Shown one piece after another: positions 6,572 to 14,812 of a stretch of DNA of 19,831 bases. Source of the stretch: an uncultured Verrucomicrobiota bacterium (GTDB lineage: Bacteria > Verrucomicrobiota > Kiritimatiellia > CAIQIC01 > Lenti-01); contig CALKWZ010000039.1 in the NCBI GenBank assembly GCA_938003985.1, positions 1 through 19,831 of the forward strand, read 5' to 3'. A program made the translations under genes and the position numbers. Below the pieces are notes generated by a model. The model searched no databases and had not been told where the DNA came from. It saw nothing but the letters and a program-made list of their open reading frames with translations. Numbering within the stretch: position 1 is the stretch's first letter; each line of letters opens with the position of its first letter.

Positions 6572-7615
6572 CTAGAACTTCCAGACCAGCGTCGTCTTGG
6601 TGGTCACGTCGTTGCTTTCCTTGCCTTCCGCCGGTTGGCTGTCGTAGGCGTCTTCGACGGAAAAGCGCAGGTTCAGGTTGGCCAGCAGCACGGTCTCCAG
6701 GCCGATCTCGGCGTTGATGAAATAGACGGCGCCGTCTTCCAGGTTCTGGACGAATTCGGCCGACTGCCAGATCTGCAGGTTGTCGGCGACGAGGATTTCC
6801 AGGTACTGCCCGACGCGGCCGGCGAAGAAGCCTTCCGGCTCGCCGCCCTTCTTTTCCGCGACGTAGCCGGGGCCCAGTTCCGCGCTCAACACGGCCCGCT
6901 CGGTCCAGACGAAGCGGCGCCCCAGCGACACGCTGCCGCGCAGGCGATAGGACAGATCGGCGATCTGGTCGTGCTTCGCGTAGCCGTCCAGCGCCGCGTA
7001 GGTCCGCTCCGTCAGCTTGTGCTGGTACTTGGCCTCGCCCGTCGCGTTGGCGGCGTCGGTTTCGTTGTCGCTTTCCCCGTAGCGGCCGGCCACTTCCAGA
7101 TACGTGTAGTTCGTTTCCGTTTCCTTGGCGGCGCTGGCCGACCCGTCGTAGCGCAGCAGGTCGCTGTTGCCGCTGGCGGTGCTGACGCCGGCTTCGACGG
7201 AGCGCTTCCACTCGCCTTTTTCCTTCCGGACGGACTTCTTGGCGGGCATCTTGTGGACGCGGCCCGAGACGCCGAACAGGGAACTGTCCGCGCCCTTGAA
7301 GGCTTCCTTCAGGTCCGCGCCGCGATAGGTCGGTTCCGGCTTCGCCGGCTGGACGGGCGTTTCGGGCTCCACGGGCGCCGCCGGCGTCTCCGCGACGGGC
7401 GGCACGGCGTTGGTGGCGGGTTCCGCGGCCGGCGGCGCGATGTCCGCCGGCGGTTCCGCCGCGGGAGCTTCCGGCGCCGGCGCTTCCGGCTCCGCCGCGA
7501 CGGTTTCGTCCGGCGCGTTCGTTTCTTCCGCCTGGGCGCGCGCTGCGCCGGCCCCGGCCAGCCCGACCGCCAAGGCCACGGCCAGCATCCATTTCACCGT
7601 CGCAAGGGTTTTCAT
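6572..7615 (-). CDS. DUF481 (YdiY-like) outer-membrane protein
   Basis: This is a 347-residue exported protein. A signal peptide ends at about residue 27-29 (AARAQA). A Pro/Ala/Glu-rich spacer fills about 30-95. From about residue 134 there is a run of amphipathic strands that begins with the DUF481 block VEAGVSTASGNSD and closes with TTLVWKF, whose terminal aromatic residue fits a BAM-type beta-signal. Family members are outer-membrane beta-barrels of unclear role, one of them salt-induced in E. coli. The Pro/Ala/Glu spacer is an unusual addition that could span the periplasm or contact peptidoglycan (inference). No clear ribosome binding site precedes the ATG. A GC-rich hairpin separates it from the upstream GGDEF gene. 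Confidence 0.82.
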   Translation of the reverse strand: MKTLATVKWMLAVALAVGLAGAGAARAQAEETNAPDETVAAEPEAPAPEAPAAEPPADIAPPAAEPATNAVPPVAETPAAPVEPETPVQPAKPEPTYRGADLKEAFKGADSSLFGVSGRVHKMPAKKSVRKEKGEWKRSVEAGVSTASGNSDLLRYDGSASAAKETETNYTYLEVAGRYGESDNETDAANATGEAKYQHKLTERTYAALDGYAKHDQIADLSYRLRGSVSLGRRFVWTERAVLSAELGPGYVAEKKGGEPEGFFAGRVGQYLEILVADNLQIWQSAEFVQNLEDGAVYFINAEIGLETVLLANLNLRFSVEDAYDSQPAEGKESNDVTTKTTLVWKF

Positions 7616-7634
7616 GAGGCGCGCAACTTACGCA

Positions 7635-7670
7635 AGCCGGCGCGCGGCGTCAATGCGAACCGCGCCGGCT
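7635..7670 (-). terminator. GC-rich hairpin after the c-di-GMP gene
   Basis: Perfect 10-bp arms (AGCCGGCGCG at 7635-7644 and its complement at 7661-7670) enclose a 16-nt loop. On the minus strand the hairpin starts on the last base of the GGDEF gene's stop codon. A U-tract is missing, so it may stop transcription inefficiently, protect the 3' end, or attenuate the DUF481 gene that starts 19 bp downstream. Confidence 0.4.
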
Positions 7671-9373
7671 CAGGAGGGCGCGGGCCACTGGCCGACGTCT
7701 TCGATGTCGGCCTGGCAGGTTTGCAGGGCCGCGACCACGGCCGGATCGAACTGGGTACCGGAATTGCGGACGATTTCCGCCAGCGCTTCCGCCGGACTGC
7801 GGCTCCTGGAATAGGGCCGGTCGGAACGGATCGCGTCGTAGGTGTCCACGACGGCGAAGATGCGCGCGCCGAGGCAGATGTCTTCGCCCTTGAGGCCGCG
7901 CGGATAGCCGGTGCCGTCGTAGCGCTCCTGGTGGGCCAGCACGATCTCGGAGGCCGGTTCGAGTCCCGGCCCGGCCTTGATGATGTTGTAGCCCAGGTGC
8001 GGATGAGTTTTCATGATCTCGCGCTCTTCCGGCGTGAGCGGCCCTTCCTTCAGCAGGATGGAATCCGGAATGCCGACCTTGCCGATGTCGTGGAGCAGCG
8101 CGCCGGTGCCGATGTATTCGATTTCCTCGAGGGACGCGCCCATTTTGCGCGCGAGGACCACGGCCATGCGCGCGACGCGCTTGCTGTGCGCGCCGGTGCG
8201 CTTTTCGCGCGTGTCGAGCATGTCGGCCATCGCTTCGAGGGTGAACTGGTAGGAATCGGTGACCTGGTCGAGGGCGCGCGACAGCGCCGCGTTCTTTTCG
8301 CGGACCATGTCCTCCAGATGGGCCTGGTAGCGCTTGTTCTCCAGCACGAGGCGGCGGTATTTGGCGGCGCGTTCCAGCGTGGCCGAGAGCTGCGCGGGCG
8401 CGACCGGCTTCTGGACGAAATCGTAGGCGCCCTGCTGGAGCGACGACACCGCGTCTTCGAGCGTGGCCTGCCCGGTGATGACGATGCCGATGGAGGATTC
8501 GTCGAGCGCCCGCAGCTTCTTGAGCAGATCCAGCCCGTTGTCGGGTCCGATGTGCAGGTCCACCAGCGCGACGTCGATCATGCCTCGTTCTTGCTCCGCG
8601 AGGGCCACGGCGTCCGCCGCCGTCTGGGCGGTCAGCACGGAAAAGCCCGCGCGCGAAATCATGCGCGCGAAGAGCCGGCACAGCGCTTCGTCGTCGTCCA
8701 CGACCAGCACCGTGCGCTTGGGATCCGCGAATCCGGCCGGGGCCGGCGCGAGCCCGGCGCCGCGGGCGGCGGGCGGCGGCGGCACCTCGTCGGCGAAGCA
8801 CAGCTTGTTGCGGCCCGTCTGCTTGGCGCGGTAGAGCGCGCGGTCGGCCTGGATGAGGAAGGTCTCCGCGCTGTGGCCGGGGCCGGCCAGCACGGTGCTG
8901 CCGCCGACGGAAATGGTGGCGCGCAGCTCGTAGGTGTCCCGGCACAGCACCGTGCCGCGGAACGCCTCGATCATGCGGTTGGCGATCCGGCGCGTTTCGG
9001 CCTCGTCCGCCCACGGCAGGATCACGACCAGCTCGTCGCCGCCGTAGTAGCGGCACACCACGTCGGACTCCCGCACGCTGGCCTGCGCCAGCGCCGCGCA
9101 CTCCTTGAGCACCTGGTCGCCGACGACGTGGCCGTAGGAATCGTTCACGGCCTTGAAATGGTCGATGTCGACCACGAGCAGGCCGATGGAAAACGGCTGG
9201 TCTTTCGCCTGCTTCCAGATCCAGCGCAGTTCTTCGTCGAAGGCCCGGCGGTTCAGCAGGCCGGTCAGCGGGTCCCGGATCGCCATCTGGAGCAGTTCCC
9301 CGTTCGACAGCAGATCGTGCCACTTGGGCTCGATCGGTTCGTTCTTCCGCGGTTTGAGGTTGGGCTCCGGCAT
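7670..9373 (-). CDS. GGDEF-REC-HD-GYP cyclic-di-GMP signalling protein
   Basis: This 567-residue cytoplasmic protein has three domains. A GGDEF cyclase domain (about 30-193) contains DPLTGLLNRR and the active-site loop GGDEL (111-115). It has a possible RxxD inhibitory site at 101-104, but with one extra residue (YY) before the loop compared with the common RYGGDEF spacing. A REC receiver domain (about 220-337) has acidic residues D226-D228, phosphoacceptor D272, T300 and K322, all intact. An HD-GYP phosphodiesterase domain (about 375-555) has H396, HDIGK (428-432) and HQERYDGTGYP (481-491). It could both make and degrade c-di-GMP under phosphorylation control. No membrane segment and no adjacent histidine kinase are seen. 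The last position of the loop is Leu instead of Phe, so cyclase activity is uncertain. The start is weakly supported: GGA 12 bases upstream. Confidence 0.92.
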   Translation of the reverse strand: MPEPNLKPRKNEPIEPKWHDLLSNGELLQMAIRDPLTGLLNRRAFDEELRWIWKQAKDQPFSIGLLVVDIDHFKAVNDSYGHVVGDQVLKECAALAQASVRESDVVCRYYGGDELVVILPWADEAETRRIANRMIEAFRGTVLCRDTYELRATISVGGSTVLAGPGHSAETFLIQADRALYRAKQTGRNKLCFADEVPPPPAARGAGLAPAPAGFADPKRTVLVVDDDEALCRLFARMISRAGFSVLTAQTAADAVALAEQERGMIDVALVDLHIGPDNGLDLLKKLRALDESSIGIVITGQATLEDAVSSLQQGAYDFVQKPVAPAQLSATLERAAKYRRLVLENKRYQAHLEDMVREKNAALSRALDQVTDSYQFTLEAMADMLDTREKRTGAHSKRVARMAVVLARKMGASLEEIEYIGTGALLHDIGKVGIPDSILLKEGPLTPEEREIMKTHPHLGYNIIKAGPGLEPASEIVLAHQERYDGTGYPRGLKGEDICLGARIFAVVDTYDAIRSDRPYSRSRSPAEALAEIVRNSGTQFDPAVVAALQTCQADIEDVGQWPAPS

Positions 9374-9395
9374 GCGGTCGTCGTTTCCGCCTACG

Positions 9396-9425
9396 ACATT
9401 ACCCGCGAGCCGCCGCGGGGCGCAA
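9396..9425 (-). promoter_or_regulatory. Possible promoter of the GGDEF gene
   Basis: On the minus strand TTGCGC (9425-9420) and TAATGT (9401-9396) are 18 bp apart, about 22 bases before the start codon. Both boxes are weak matches, so this is a suggestion. It diverges from the stronger promoter at 9480-9509. Confidence 0.3.
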
Positions 9426-9479
9426 GTCCGATTCGCGCCGTTTTCCGGCCGCGGGCGGCGCGGCCGGACGAACCCCGCC

Positions 9480-9509
9480 TTTACAAGCCCCCCGCTTCTC
9501 CCCTATAGT
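9480..9509 (+). promoter_or_regulatory. Sigma70-like promoter of the SGNH/TPR gene
   Basis: TTTACA (9480-9485) and TATAGT (9504-9509) each have one mismatch to consensus and are 18 bp apart. The predicted transcription start near 9516 lies only about 11 nt before ATG 9527 and 2 nt before an in-frame TTG at 9518, so the message would be leaderless or nearly so. Confidence 0.6.
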
Positions 9510-9526
9510 CGCCCCACTTGCAGGCC

Positions 9527-11830
9527 ATGGATTCAACGCCGGACCATCGGGATCTTCCGCCGCTCGCGGCTTTTCTGCTGCGCTGGCTCCGACGCTTGGC
9601 CGTCGGCGGCGGCGCGCTGCTGGCGCTGCTGGTCCTGGCCGAACTGGCGACCATCCCCTTCCTGACGAAACGCTCGGACCGGTTCCTGCGCGCCGGCCTC
9701 GCCAACGGCCAACCGGTTTGGATCGACAACGTGTTTTTTCCGTACCGGTTCGCGACGGCGCGGGCGGCCCGCCCGGCCCCGCCCACCGTGGTGCCGCAGA
9801 CGCCCGCGCCGGGCACCCTGCGCGTGGCCCTGCTCGGCGGAACCGCCGCCGTGGGCTTTCCCGACGCTTCCTTCGGCATCGGCCGCCAGCTGGAAATCCT
9901 GCTGCGCCACCGCTATCCCGAGCGCCCCGTCGAAGTGGTCCAGCTGACGCTCGCCGGGGGCAATTCCCACGTCCTGCGCGAAGCGGCGCGCGATTTGCGG
10001 CGGTTGCGGCCGCAGGCCGTCGTGGTCATGACCGGCAACGAGGAAGTGGCCGGTCCCTACGGCCCCGCCTCCAGCCTCGGCCGGTTCCACCACAGTTCGC
10101 GGATCGCCCGCGCGCTGGTGCTGTTTTCGCGCACGCGGCTGGCGCGGCTGGGCAGCGCCGCGCGGGACCGCCTCGATCCCGCGCGCGCCGACGACCAGGC
10201 CTGGCGCAGCCGGGAGTCCATCAGCCTGCGGGGCCGGATGTCGCCCCGCGATCCCCGGCTCCGCAGCGCCTACCGCTCGTTCCGCAAGAACCTCGCCGCC
10301 ATCCTCCGCCAGGCGACCGCCGCGGCGCCGGCGGTCGTCGCCTGCACGGTGCCCGTGAACCTGCGCGACTGCGCGCCGTTTTCCACCAGCTTCCTCGACG
10401 ACGAGACGGCCGCGCAGGAAGTCCGCGAAATCCTCCGCGCGGCCGTGGCCGCCGAAACCACCACCAACCGGACCGAAGCCGCCCGCCTCTATGCCGACGC
10501 CATCCGGCGCGACCCCAACCACGCCGAAGCCCTCTTCCGCGCCGCGCGCCTGGCTCTCGCGGCGAACCGCACCGCCGAAGCCGGCGCGCTGTTCTCCCGC
10601 GCGCGCGACGCCGACGCCTTGCGCTTGCGGGCCGATTCCCGCATCAACGACATCATCCGCGCCGACGCGGCCGAAGCGGGCGTTTCCCTGCTCGACGCCG
10701 AGGCCTTGTTCGCCATCCGTTCGCCGCAAGGCATCCCCGGCCGCGAACTGTTCCTCGACCACGTCCACTTCACCTTCGCCGGCGCCCATCTGCTCGCCGC
10801 GTCCATCCTCGATCGCCTGGAATTCCTGCGGGTCTTCGAGGCCGAACCGACCGGCGCCGTGCCCGATGCCGCCGCGGTCGCCGCCGAACTGCTCTACGAC
10901 CCCTGGGGCGCGGCCGCCCAGCTCGAAGCCGCGCTCGACCAGCAGTTCCACCCCCCCTTCCGGCGCCAGCTGACCAACGCCGAGACCCTGGCGCAACTCA
11001 CCGCCGAAAAGAACAAGGCCGACGCCCGCGCCGCCGCGTTCACGCGCGCGAACGCCTGCGCCATTTTCGACCGGCGCCGCGCCGCGCGGCCGGACGATCC
11101 GTGGCTGGCCGCGCGCACCGCGGATTGCCTGCTGCACGCCGACGCCGGCGCGCCGGCGGAAGCCGCGGCCGCCGCCGCCCTCGCCCGTTGGCCGCACCGC
11201 TTCGAAATCCGCGCGCGGCTGGCGCTGGCACGCGCGCTCCTGGACCAGCCGGCGGCCGAAGGCCTGGCCTTGCTGCGGGAACCGGACGAAGACGCCGGCT
11301 ACTACGACGTCGCCCAGGCCATCGAGGTCGGCCGCGAATTGCTGAAGCGCAAGCAGCCGGCCGCCGCCCGGCCGTGGCTCGAGTACGCCTGGCAGCGCGA
11401 TCCCTGGAATTCCGAGGCGGCCAGCGCGCTGGCCGAGGCGTTGCACCGCATCGAGGGCGGCGATTCCGCCGCCGCGCTCCTGCGCTCCGCCATCGAGCGC
11501 AATCCGGACAACCCGCTGCTGTGGGAAGATCTGGCCGTCCAGTACTGCCTGCTGGGCAACTGGAAAATCGCCACCGATTGCTTCCGCAAGTCGGAAGAAA
11601 TCGCCCCGTACCGCTACGAGCGCCTGCTGAAGTGGGCCAAAGCCATGATGCGCCTGCGCCAATACTCCCGCGCGCTCAAGCCCATCCGGGCCTATCTGGC
11701 GGCGATGCCGGACGATCCCGAAGGACTTGCCCTCCTGGCGGACATCCAGAAGCGGTACCCCGCCCAGACCGAGCCGCCGGAAGAAGACGCGCCCAAGGAA
11801 AAATCGGCGCGCAAGTTCCCGTGGGAATAG
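9527..11830 (+). CDS. Membrane-anchored SGNH-like protein with TPR repeats
   Basis: This is a 767-residue protein. One N-terminal membrane segment (about residues 24-45) should leave the rest outside the cytoplasm. An SGNH-hydrolase-like domain follows: block I LLGGTAAVG (102-110), block III MTGNEEVAGPYGP (168-180, N171), VNLRDCAPF (278-285), and a block V DHVH with D411 and H414. The block I nucleophile serine appears to be Thr106, which may mean an altered or lost esterase activity. A helical, TPR-like insertion (about 300-365) precedes block V, and TPR-type repeats fill about 470-750. Such proteins often modify or help export surface polysaccharide; the two GT4 genes next door support that, but it is inference. 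ATG 9527 has AGG only 2 bases upstream; TTG 9518 is the alternative. Confidence 0.72.
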   Translation: MDSTPDHRDLPPLAAFLLRWLRRLAVGGGALLALLVLAELATIPFLTKRSDRFLRAGLANGQPVWIDNVFFPYRFATARAARPAPPTVVPQTPAPGTLRVALLGGTAAVGFPDASFGIGRQLEILLRHRYPERPVEVVQLTLAGGNSHVLREAARDLRRLRPQAVVVMTGNEEVAGPYGPASSLGRFHHSSRIARALVLFSRTRLARLGSAARDRLDPARADDQAWRSRESISLRGRMSPRDPRLRSAYRSFRKNLAAILRQATAAAPAVVACTVPVNLRDCAPFSTSFLDDETAAQEVREILRAAVAAETTTNRTEAARLYADAIRRDPNHAEALFRAARLALAANRTAEAGALFSRARDADALRLRADSRINDIIRADAAEAGVSLLDAEALFAIRSPQGIPGRELFLDHVHFTFAGAHLLAASILDRLEFLRVFEAEPTGAVPDAAAVAAELLYDPWGAAAQLEAALDQQFHPPFRRQLTNAETLAQLTAEKNKADARAAAFTRANACAIFDRRRAARPDDPWLAARTADCLLHADAGAPAEAAAAAALARWPHRFEIRARLALARALLDQPAAEGLALLREPDEDAGYYDVAQAIEVGRELLKRKQPAAARPWLEYAWQRDPWNSEAASALAEALHRIEGGDSAAALLRSAIERNPDNPLLWEDLAVQYCLLGNWKIATDCFRKSEEIAPYRYERLLKWAKAMMRLRQYSRALKPIRAYLAAMPDDPEGLALLADIQKRYPAQTEPPEEDAPKEKSARKFPWE

Positions 11831-11843
11831 CCCGCCGCGGCGC

Positions 11844-12512
11844 TCACGCGCCGGAACCGGCCGCGCGGCGAAACGCCGTTTCCTTGGTCCGCCACGCCAC
11901 GTAGGCGGTCATGGCGTAGGGCAGCAGGAAGAGCGCGCGCGCTTCGGCCGGCAACGCCGCCAGCCGCGCCAGCACCGTCGGCAGCCCCGCTTCCAGCAGG
12001 CCCGCGCGGTGGAACAGCCAGGCCAGCGCGCCCACCGTGCAAACGCTGAGCCACAGCACCATGCCCAACCCGGCCAGCGCTTCCCGCCGCAGCGCCGCGT
12101 CGTCCAATCCGCGCGCCGCCGCGCCGGCCAACCGGTTGATTCCCGCCAGCAGCGCGATCACCGCCGCGAAATGCGCCGCCGCGTTCGCCGCCAAATAGCC
12201 CTGCGCCGGCGCGTGCGTCCACCACGCCAGAAACGGCCCCAACCCCGCCGTCGCCAGCGCCAACACGCCCACCCGGCCCAGCCGCGCCCGCCAATCCGGC
12301 CGGTCCGCGCCGGCGGCGCGCAGCATCCACAATCCAACCGCCAGCGGCGCGCAACTCGCCGCCATGAGCGCCGCCATCTCGCGCGCCGGCAGCACGCCCC
12401 CCAGGGCCGCCGCATGCGCCGCCGCCAGCAGCGGCAGGCTCCAGAACAGGCAGGAAAATCCCCGCGCCAGGCGCAACGTCGGCGCCGCCGGTCCGTGGAC
12501 CGCCGCCGTCAC
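11844..12512 (-). CDS. Polytopic membrane protein of unknown function
   Basis: I do not recognise this 222-residue protein. It is strongly hydrophobic, with about six predicted membrane segments separated by short Arg-rich loops, and it ends in a basic tail (RTKETAFRRAAGSGA). The start is GTG at 12512, which overlaps the TGA of the preceding glycosyltransferase in a GTGA four-base overlap. A much longer reading frame upstream in the same phase is only a shadow of that glycosyltransferase. As last gene of a glycosyltransferase set it could belong to polysaccharide assembly or transport, but no polymerase, flippase or acyltransferase motif is visible. It faces the SGNH/TPR gene with a 13-bp gap. 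Confidence 0.65.
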   Translation of the reverse strand: MTAAVHGPAAPTLRLARGFSCLFWSLPLLAAAHAAALGGVLPAREMAALMAASCAPLAVGLWMLRAAGADRPDWRARLGRVGVLALATAGLGPFLAWWTHAPAQGYLAANAAAHFAAVIALLAGINRLAGAAARGLDDAALRREALAGLGMVLWLSVCTVGALAWLFHRAGLLEAGLPTVLARLAALPAEARALFLLPYAMTAYVAWRTKETAFRRAAGSGA

Positions 12513-13618
12513 GTGCGCCGCCCTTCCAGCGCGGCGGCGATTTCCCCGCGCAACCCGGAAAGGAACCGTTCCGCGCCGAACGTTTCCGCGTGCGCGCGGA
12601 TGGCCGCGGCCTCCCAATCCGTCCGCGCCGCGAGCGCGACGGCTTCGTTCAGCGCCTCCGGCGCCTGTTCGGGAAAGAACACGCCCGTGCGCCCCGCCAC
12701 CACGGTTTCCAGCAGCCCGCCCTTGCCGAACGCCACCACCGGCTTGCCGCACGCCTGCGCTTCCAGCGGCACGATCCCGAAATCCTCCTCGCCCGGAAAC
12801 ACCAGGAACCGGCAGCGCCGGTACAGCTCGCGGACGCCTTCGTCCGGCACGCGGCCAAGGAATTCCACGTTCGGCGCGGCGAGTTTCTTCAGCGCCTCCA
12901 GCTCGGTGCCCACGCCCGCGATCTTCAGCGGGTAGCCCGACTGCGCATAGGCCCGCACGGCCAGATCCACCCGCTTGTAGGGCACCAGCGCGGACACGAC
13001 CAGGTCGTAGCCGTCGTGCCCCCCGCGCGCGGCGGGCGTGAAGAACTCCGTCGCCACCGGCGGATAGACCACGGCCGCTTCCCGGCCGTAGAATTTCCGG
13101 ATGCGCGCCTGCACGTGCCGGCTGATCGCCACGAACCGGTCCACGCGGCCGCTCGCCGCCCGGTCCCAGTCGCGCAGCCGCGCGAGCATCCGGTCGATCA
13201 GCGCCCGCTTGAGTCCGCCGCGGCCGAAATATTCCTCCTGCAGCGCCCAGGCGTAGCGCATCGGGGTGAAGCAGTAGCACACGTGCTTCGCGCCCGGCGG
13301 CGGCACGAGGCCCTTCGCCACGCAATGGCTCGTGCTCAGCACCAGGTCCGTGCCCGCCGGCACGCGGAACGCTTCCATCGCCCGCGGAAACAGCGGCAGG
13401 AACCAGCGGTAATGCTCGCGGAAACCCGGCACGCGCTGCAAGCCCGACACGTGCACCTTCCGGTTGCGGATCGCGTCCGACACCAGCTCCGGCCGGAACA
13501 GCAAGGTGTAGAGTTCCGCTTGGGGAAACTCCCGGCAGATCAGGTCGAGGCAGCGCTCGCCGCCGCGCATGCCGTTGAGCCAGTCGTGGGCCAGCGCCAC
13601 CTGGAGCGCGCGGCTCAT
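12509..13618 (-). CDS. GT4-family glycosyltransferase
   Basis: This 369-residue GT-B fold glycosyltransferase transfers a sugar from a nucleotide donor, probably at the cytoplasmic face during surface glycan synthesis. The N-terminal part begins with the acceptor-side motif HDWLNGMRGGER (11-22). The C-terminal nucleotide-binding half has VSALVPYKRVDLAV (208-221) and the E-x7-E pair E278/E286 in EEDFGIVPLEAQACGKPVV. The length is normal. ATG 13618 overlaps the TGA of the preceding gene (ATGA), and its own TGA overlaps the next start (GTGA), so the three genes are translationally coupled. The reading frame stays open upstream of the ATG, but that extension encodes only Arg/Gly-rich sequence opposite the neighbour gene. 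Confidence 0.9.
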   Translation of the reverse strand: MSRALQVALAHDWLNGMRGGERCLDLICREFPQAELYTLLFRPELVSDAIRNRKVHVSGLQRVPGFREHYRWFLPLFPRAMEAFRVPAGTDLVLSTSHCVAKGLVPPPGAKHVCYCFTPMRYAWALQEEYFGRGGLKRALIDRMLARLRDWDRAASGRVDRFVAISRHVQARIRKFYGREAAVVYPPVATEFFTPAARGGHDGYDLVVSALVPYKRVDLAVRAYAQSGYPLKIAGVGTELEALKKLAAPNVEFLGRVPDEGVRELYRRCRFLVFPGEEDFGIVPLEAQACGKPVVAFGKGGLLETVVAGRTGVFFPEQAPEALNEAVALAARTDWEAAAIRAHAETFGAERFLSGLRGEIAAALEGRRT

Positions 13619-14775
13619 TCCGCCAGCTCCGCGTAGAGCTTGCGCACGCCCGCGGCCGTCGTGCGCCACGAAAACTTCCGCGCCTGGTCCAGCCCCGCCG
13701 CGCGCCGGCGCGCGGCTTCGGCCGGATCCGTCAAAATCGCCTTCAGCGCGGCGACCGCGCCGGCGACGTCGTCGGGCGCCACCAGCCGCGCCGCGGCGCC
13801 GGCCACTTCCGGCAGGCTCGCCGCATTTGAACAAACCACCGGCGTGCCGCAGGCCATCGCCTCCAGCACCGGCAGGCCGAACCCTTCGTAGCGCGACAGC
13901 AGCGCCAAGGCGTCGGCGTCCTGGTAGGCCCGCACCAGCGCCGCGTCGTCCAGATAGCCGGCCCACTCCACGCGGTCCGCCACGCCCAGCCGCCGGGCCG
14001 TGGCCGCCGCTTCCGGATAGCGCGCATCCGGCGAGCCCGCGATGCGCAGGCGCGCATCCACCCCGCCGTCCCGCACCAGCCGCGCGAAAACCTCCACCAG
14101 CCCCGGCAAATTCTTGTACGGATCGCTCCGGCCCACGTAGAGCACCGTCTTCGGCCCGCCGCGCGCCGAGGGCTTCGCGCCGCCGGGCACGTAGCGCGGA
14201 TCCACGCCGTCCGGCATGACCGCGATCCGCTCCGGCGGAATCCCCAGCCTCCGCACGATGTCGTTCTTCGCCGATGCGCTGCCCGTCGCCACCGCGTCCG
14301 TCCGCCGCGCGATTTCATGCATGAGCGCCTTGTAGACGGGGAAAAACCGCGTTTTCAGCGCCTTGGGCGTGAATTCCGGATGCACCAGCGGGATCAGGTC
14401 GTGGACGTTGCAGAGGCATTTCGTCGCGTGCGGCTTGCGGCGCGGAAACGCCGGCAGCGGCACCATGAAATTCGTCGAGTGGTACACCGCGATTGGGTTC
14501 TCCCGCAGGAACCGCGCCGCCGCGAACTGGCCGCGCGCGGAAAACGGACCGTACGGCAGCTCCGCGAACTCGAAAGCCGCCTTCCCCGCCAGCCCCGCTT
14601 CCCGTTCCACGAACGCGCGCCGCTCCGCGTTGCGCACCCACACCACGTAGCGGAAGCCCCCGCCGTCTTCCCCCAGTTGCTTCAGCAGTTCCAGCGTGTA
14701 GCGTCCGATGCCGCTCAGTTCGGGAAACACCCACCGCGCGTCCACCGCAACCCGCTTGTCCGGAACCGGATTCAT
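13615..14775 (-). CDS. GT4-family glycosyltransferase
   Basis: This 386-residue GT-B glycosyltransferase is the first gene of the three-gene minus-strand set. The N-terminus has DARWVFPELSGIGRYTLEL (12-30), with the glycine-rich GIGRY loop typical of WbaZ/WcaI-like GT4 enzymes. The C-terminal half has VLYVGRSDPYKNLPGLVE (211-228) and the E-x7-E pair E297/E305 in RYEGFGLPVLEAMACGTPVV. It resembles mannosyl- or rhamnosyl-transferases of exopolysaccharide or O-antigen clusters; the sugar is not predictable here. ATG 14775 is chosen because homology starts at once (VDARW). No Shine-Dalgarno sequence is visible, and a weak TAGACT -10-like element sits only about 8 bases upstream. It diverges from the CLC gene over 106 bp. 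Confidence 0.9.
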   Translation of the reverse strand: MNPVPDKRVAVDARWVFPELSGIGRYTLELLKQLGEDGGGFRYVVWVRNAERRAFVEREAGLAGKAAFEFAELPYGPFSARGQFAAARFLRENPIAVYHSTNFMVPLPAFPRRKPHATKCLCNVHDLIPLVHPEFTPKALKTRFFPVYKALMHEIARRTDAVATGSASAKNDIVRRLGIPPERIAVMPDGVDPRYVPGGAKPSARGGPKTVLYVGRSDPYKNLPGLVEVFARLVRDGGVDARLRIAGSPDARYPEAAATARRLGVADRVEWAGYLDDAALVRAYQDADALALLSRYEGFGLPVLEAMACGTPVVCSNAASLPEVAGAAARLVAPDDVAGAVAALKAILTDPAEAARRRAAGLDQARKFSWRTTAAGVRKLYAELAE

Positions 14776-14812
14776 TTGCGCGCAGTCTAGCCGCCGCTTC
14801 CGGTCCAATCCA

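Noticed and set aside
6635..9508. A 957-codon plus-strand reading frame opposite the DUF481 and GGDEF genes
   Set aside because: It runs across two well-supported minus-strand genes and the gap between them, and shows no recognisable motif.
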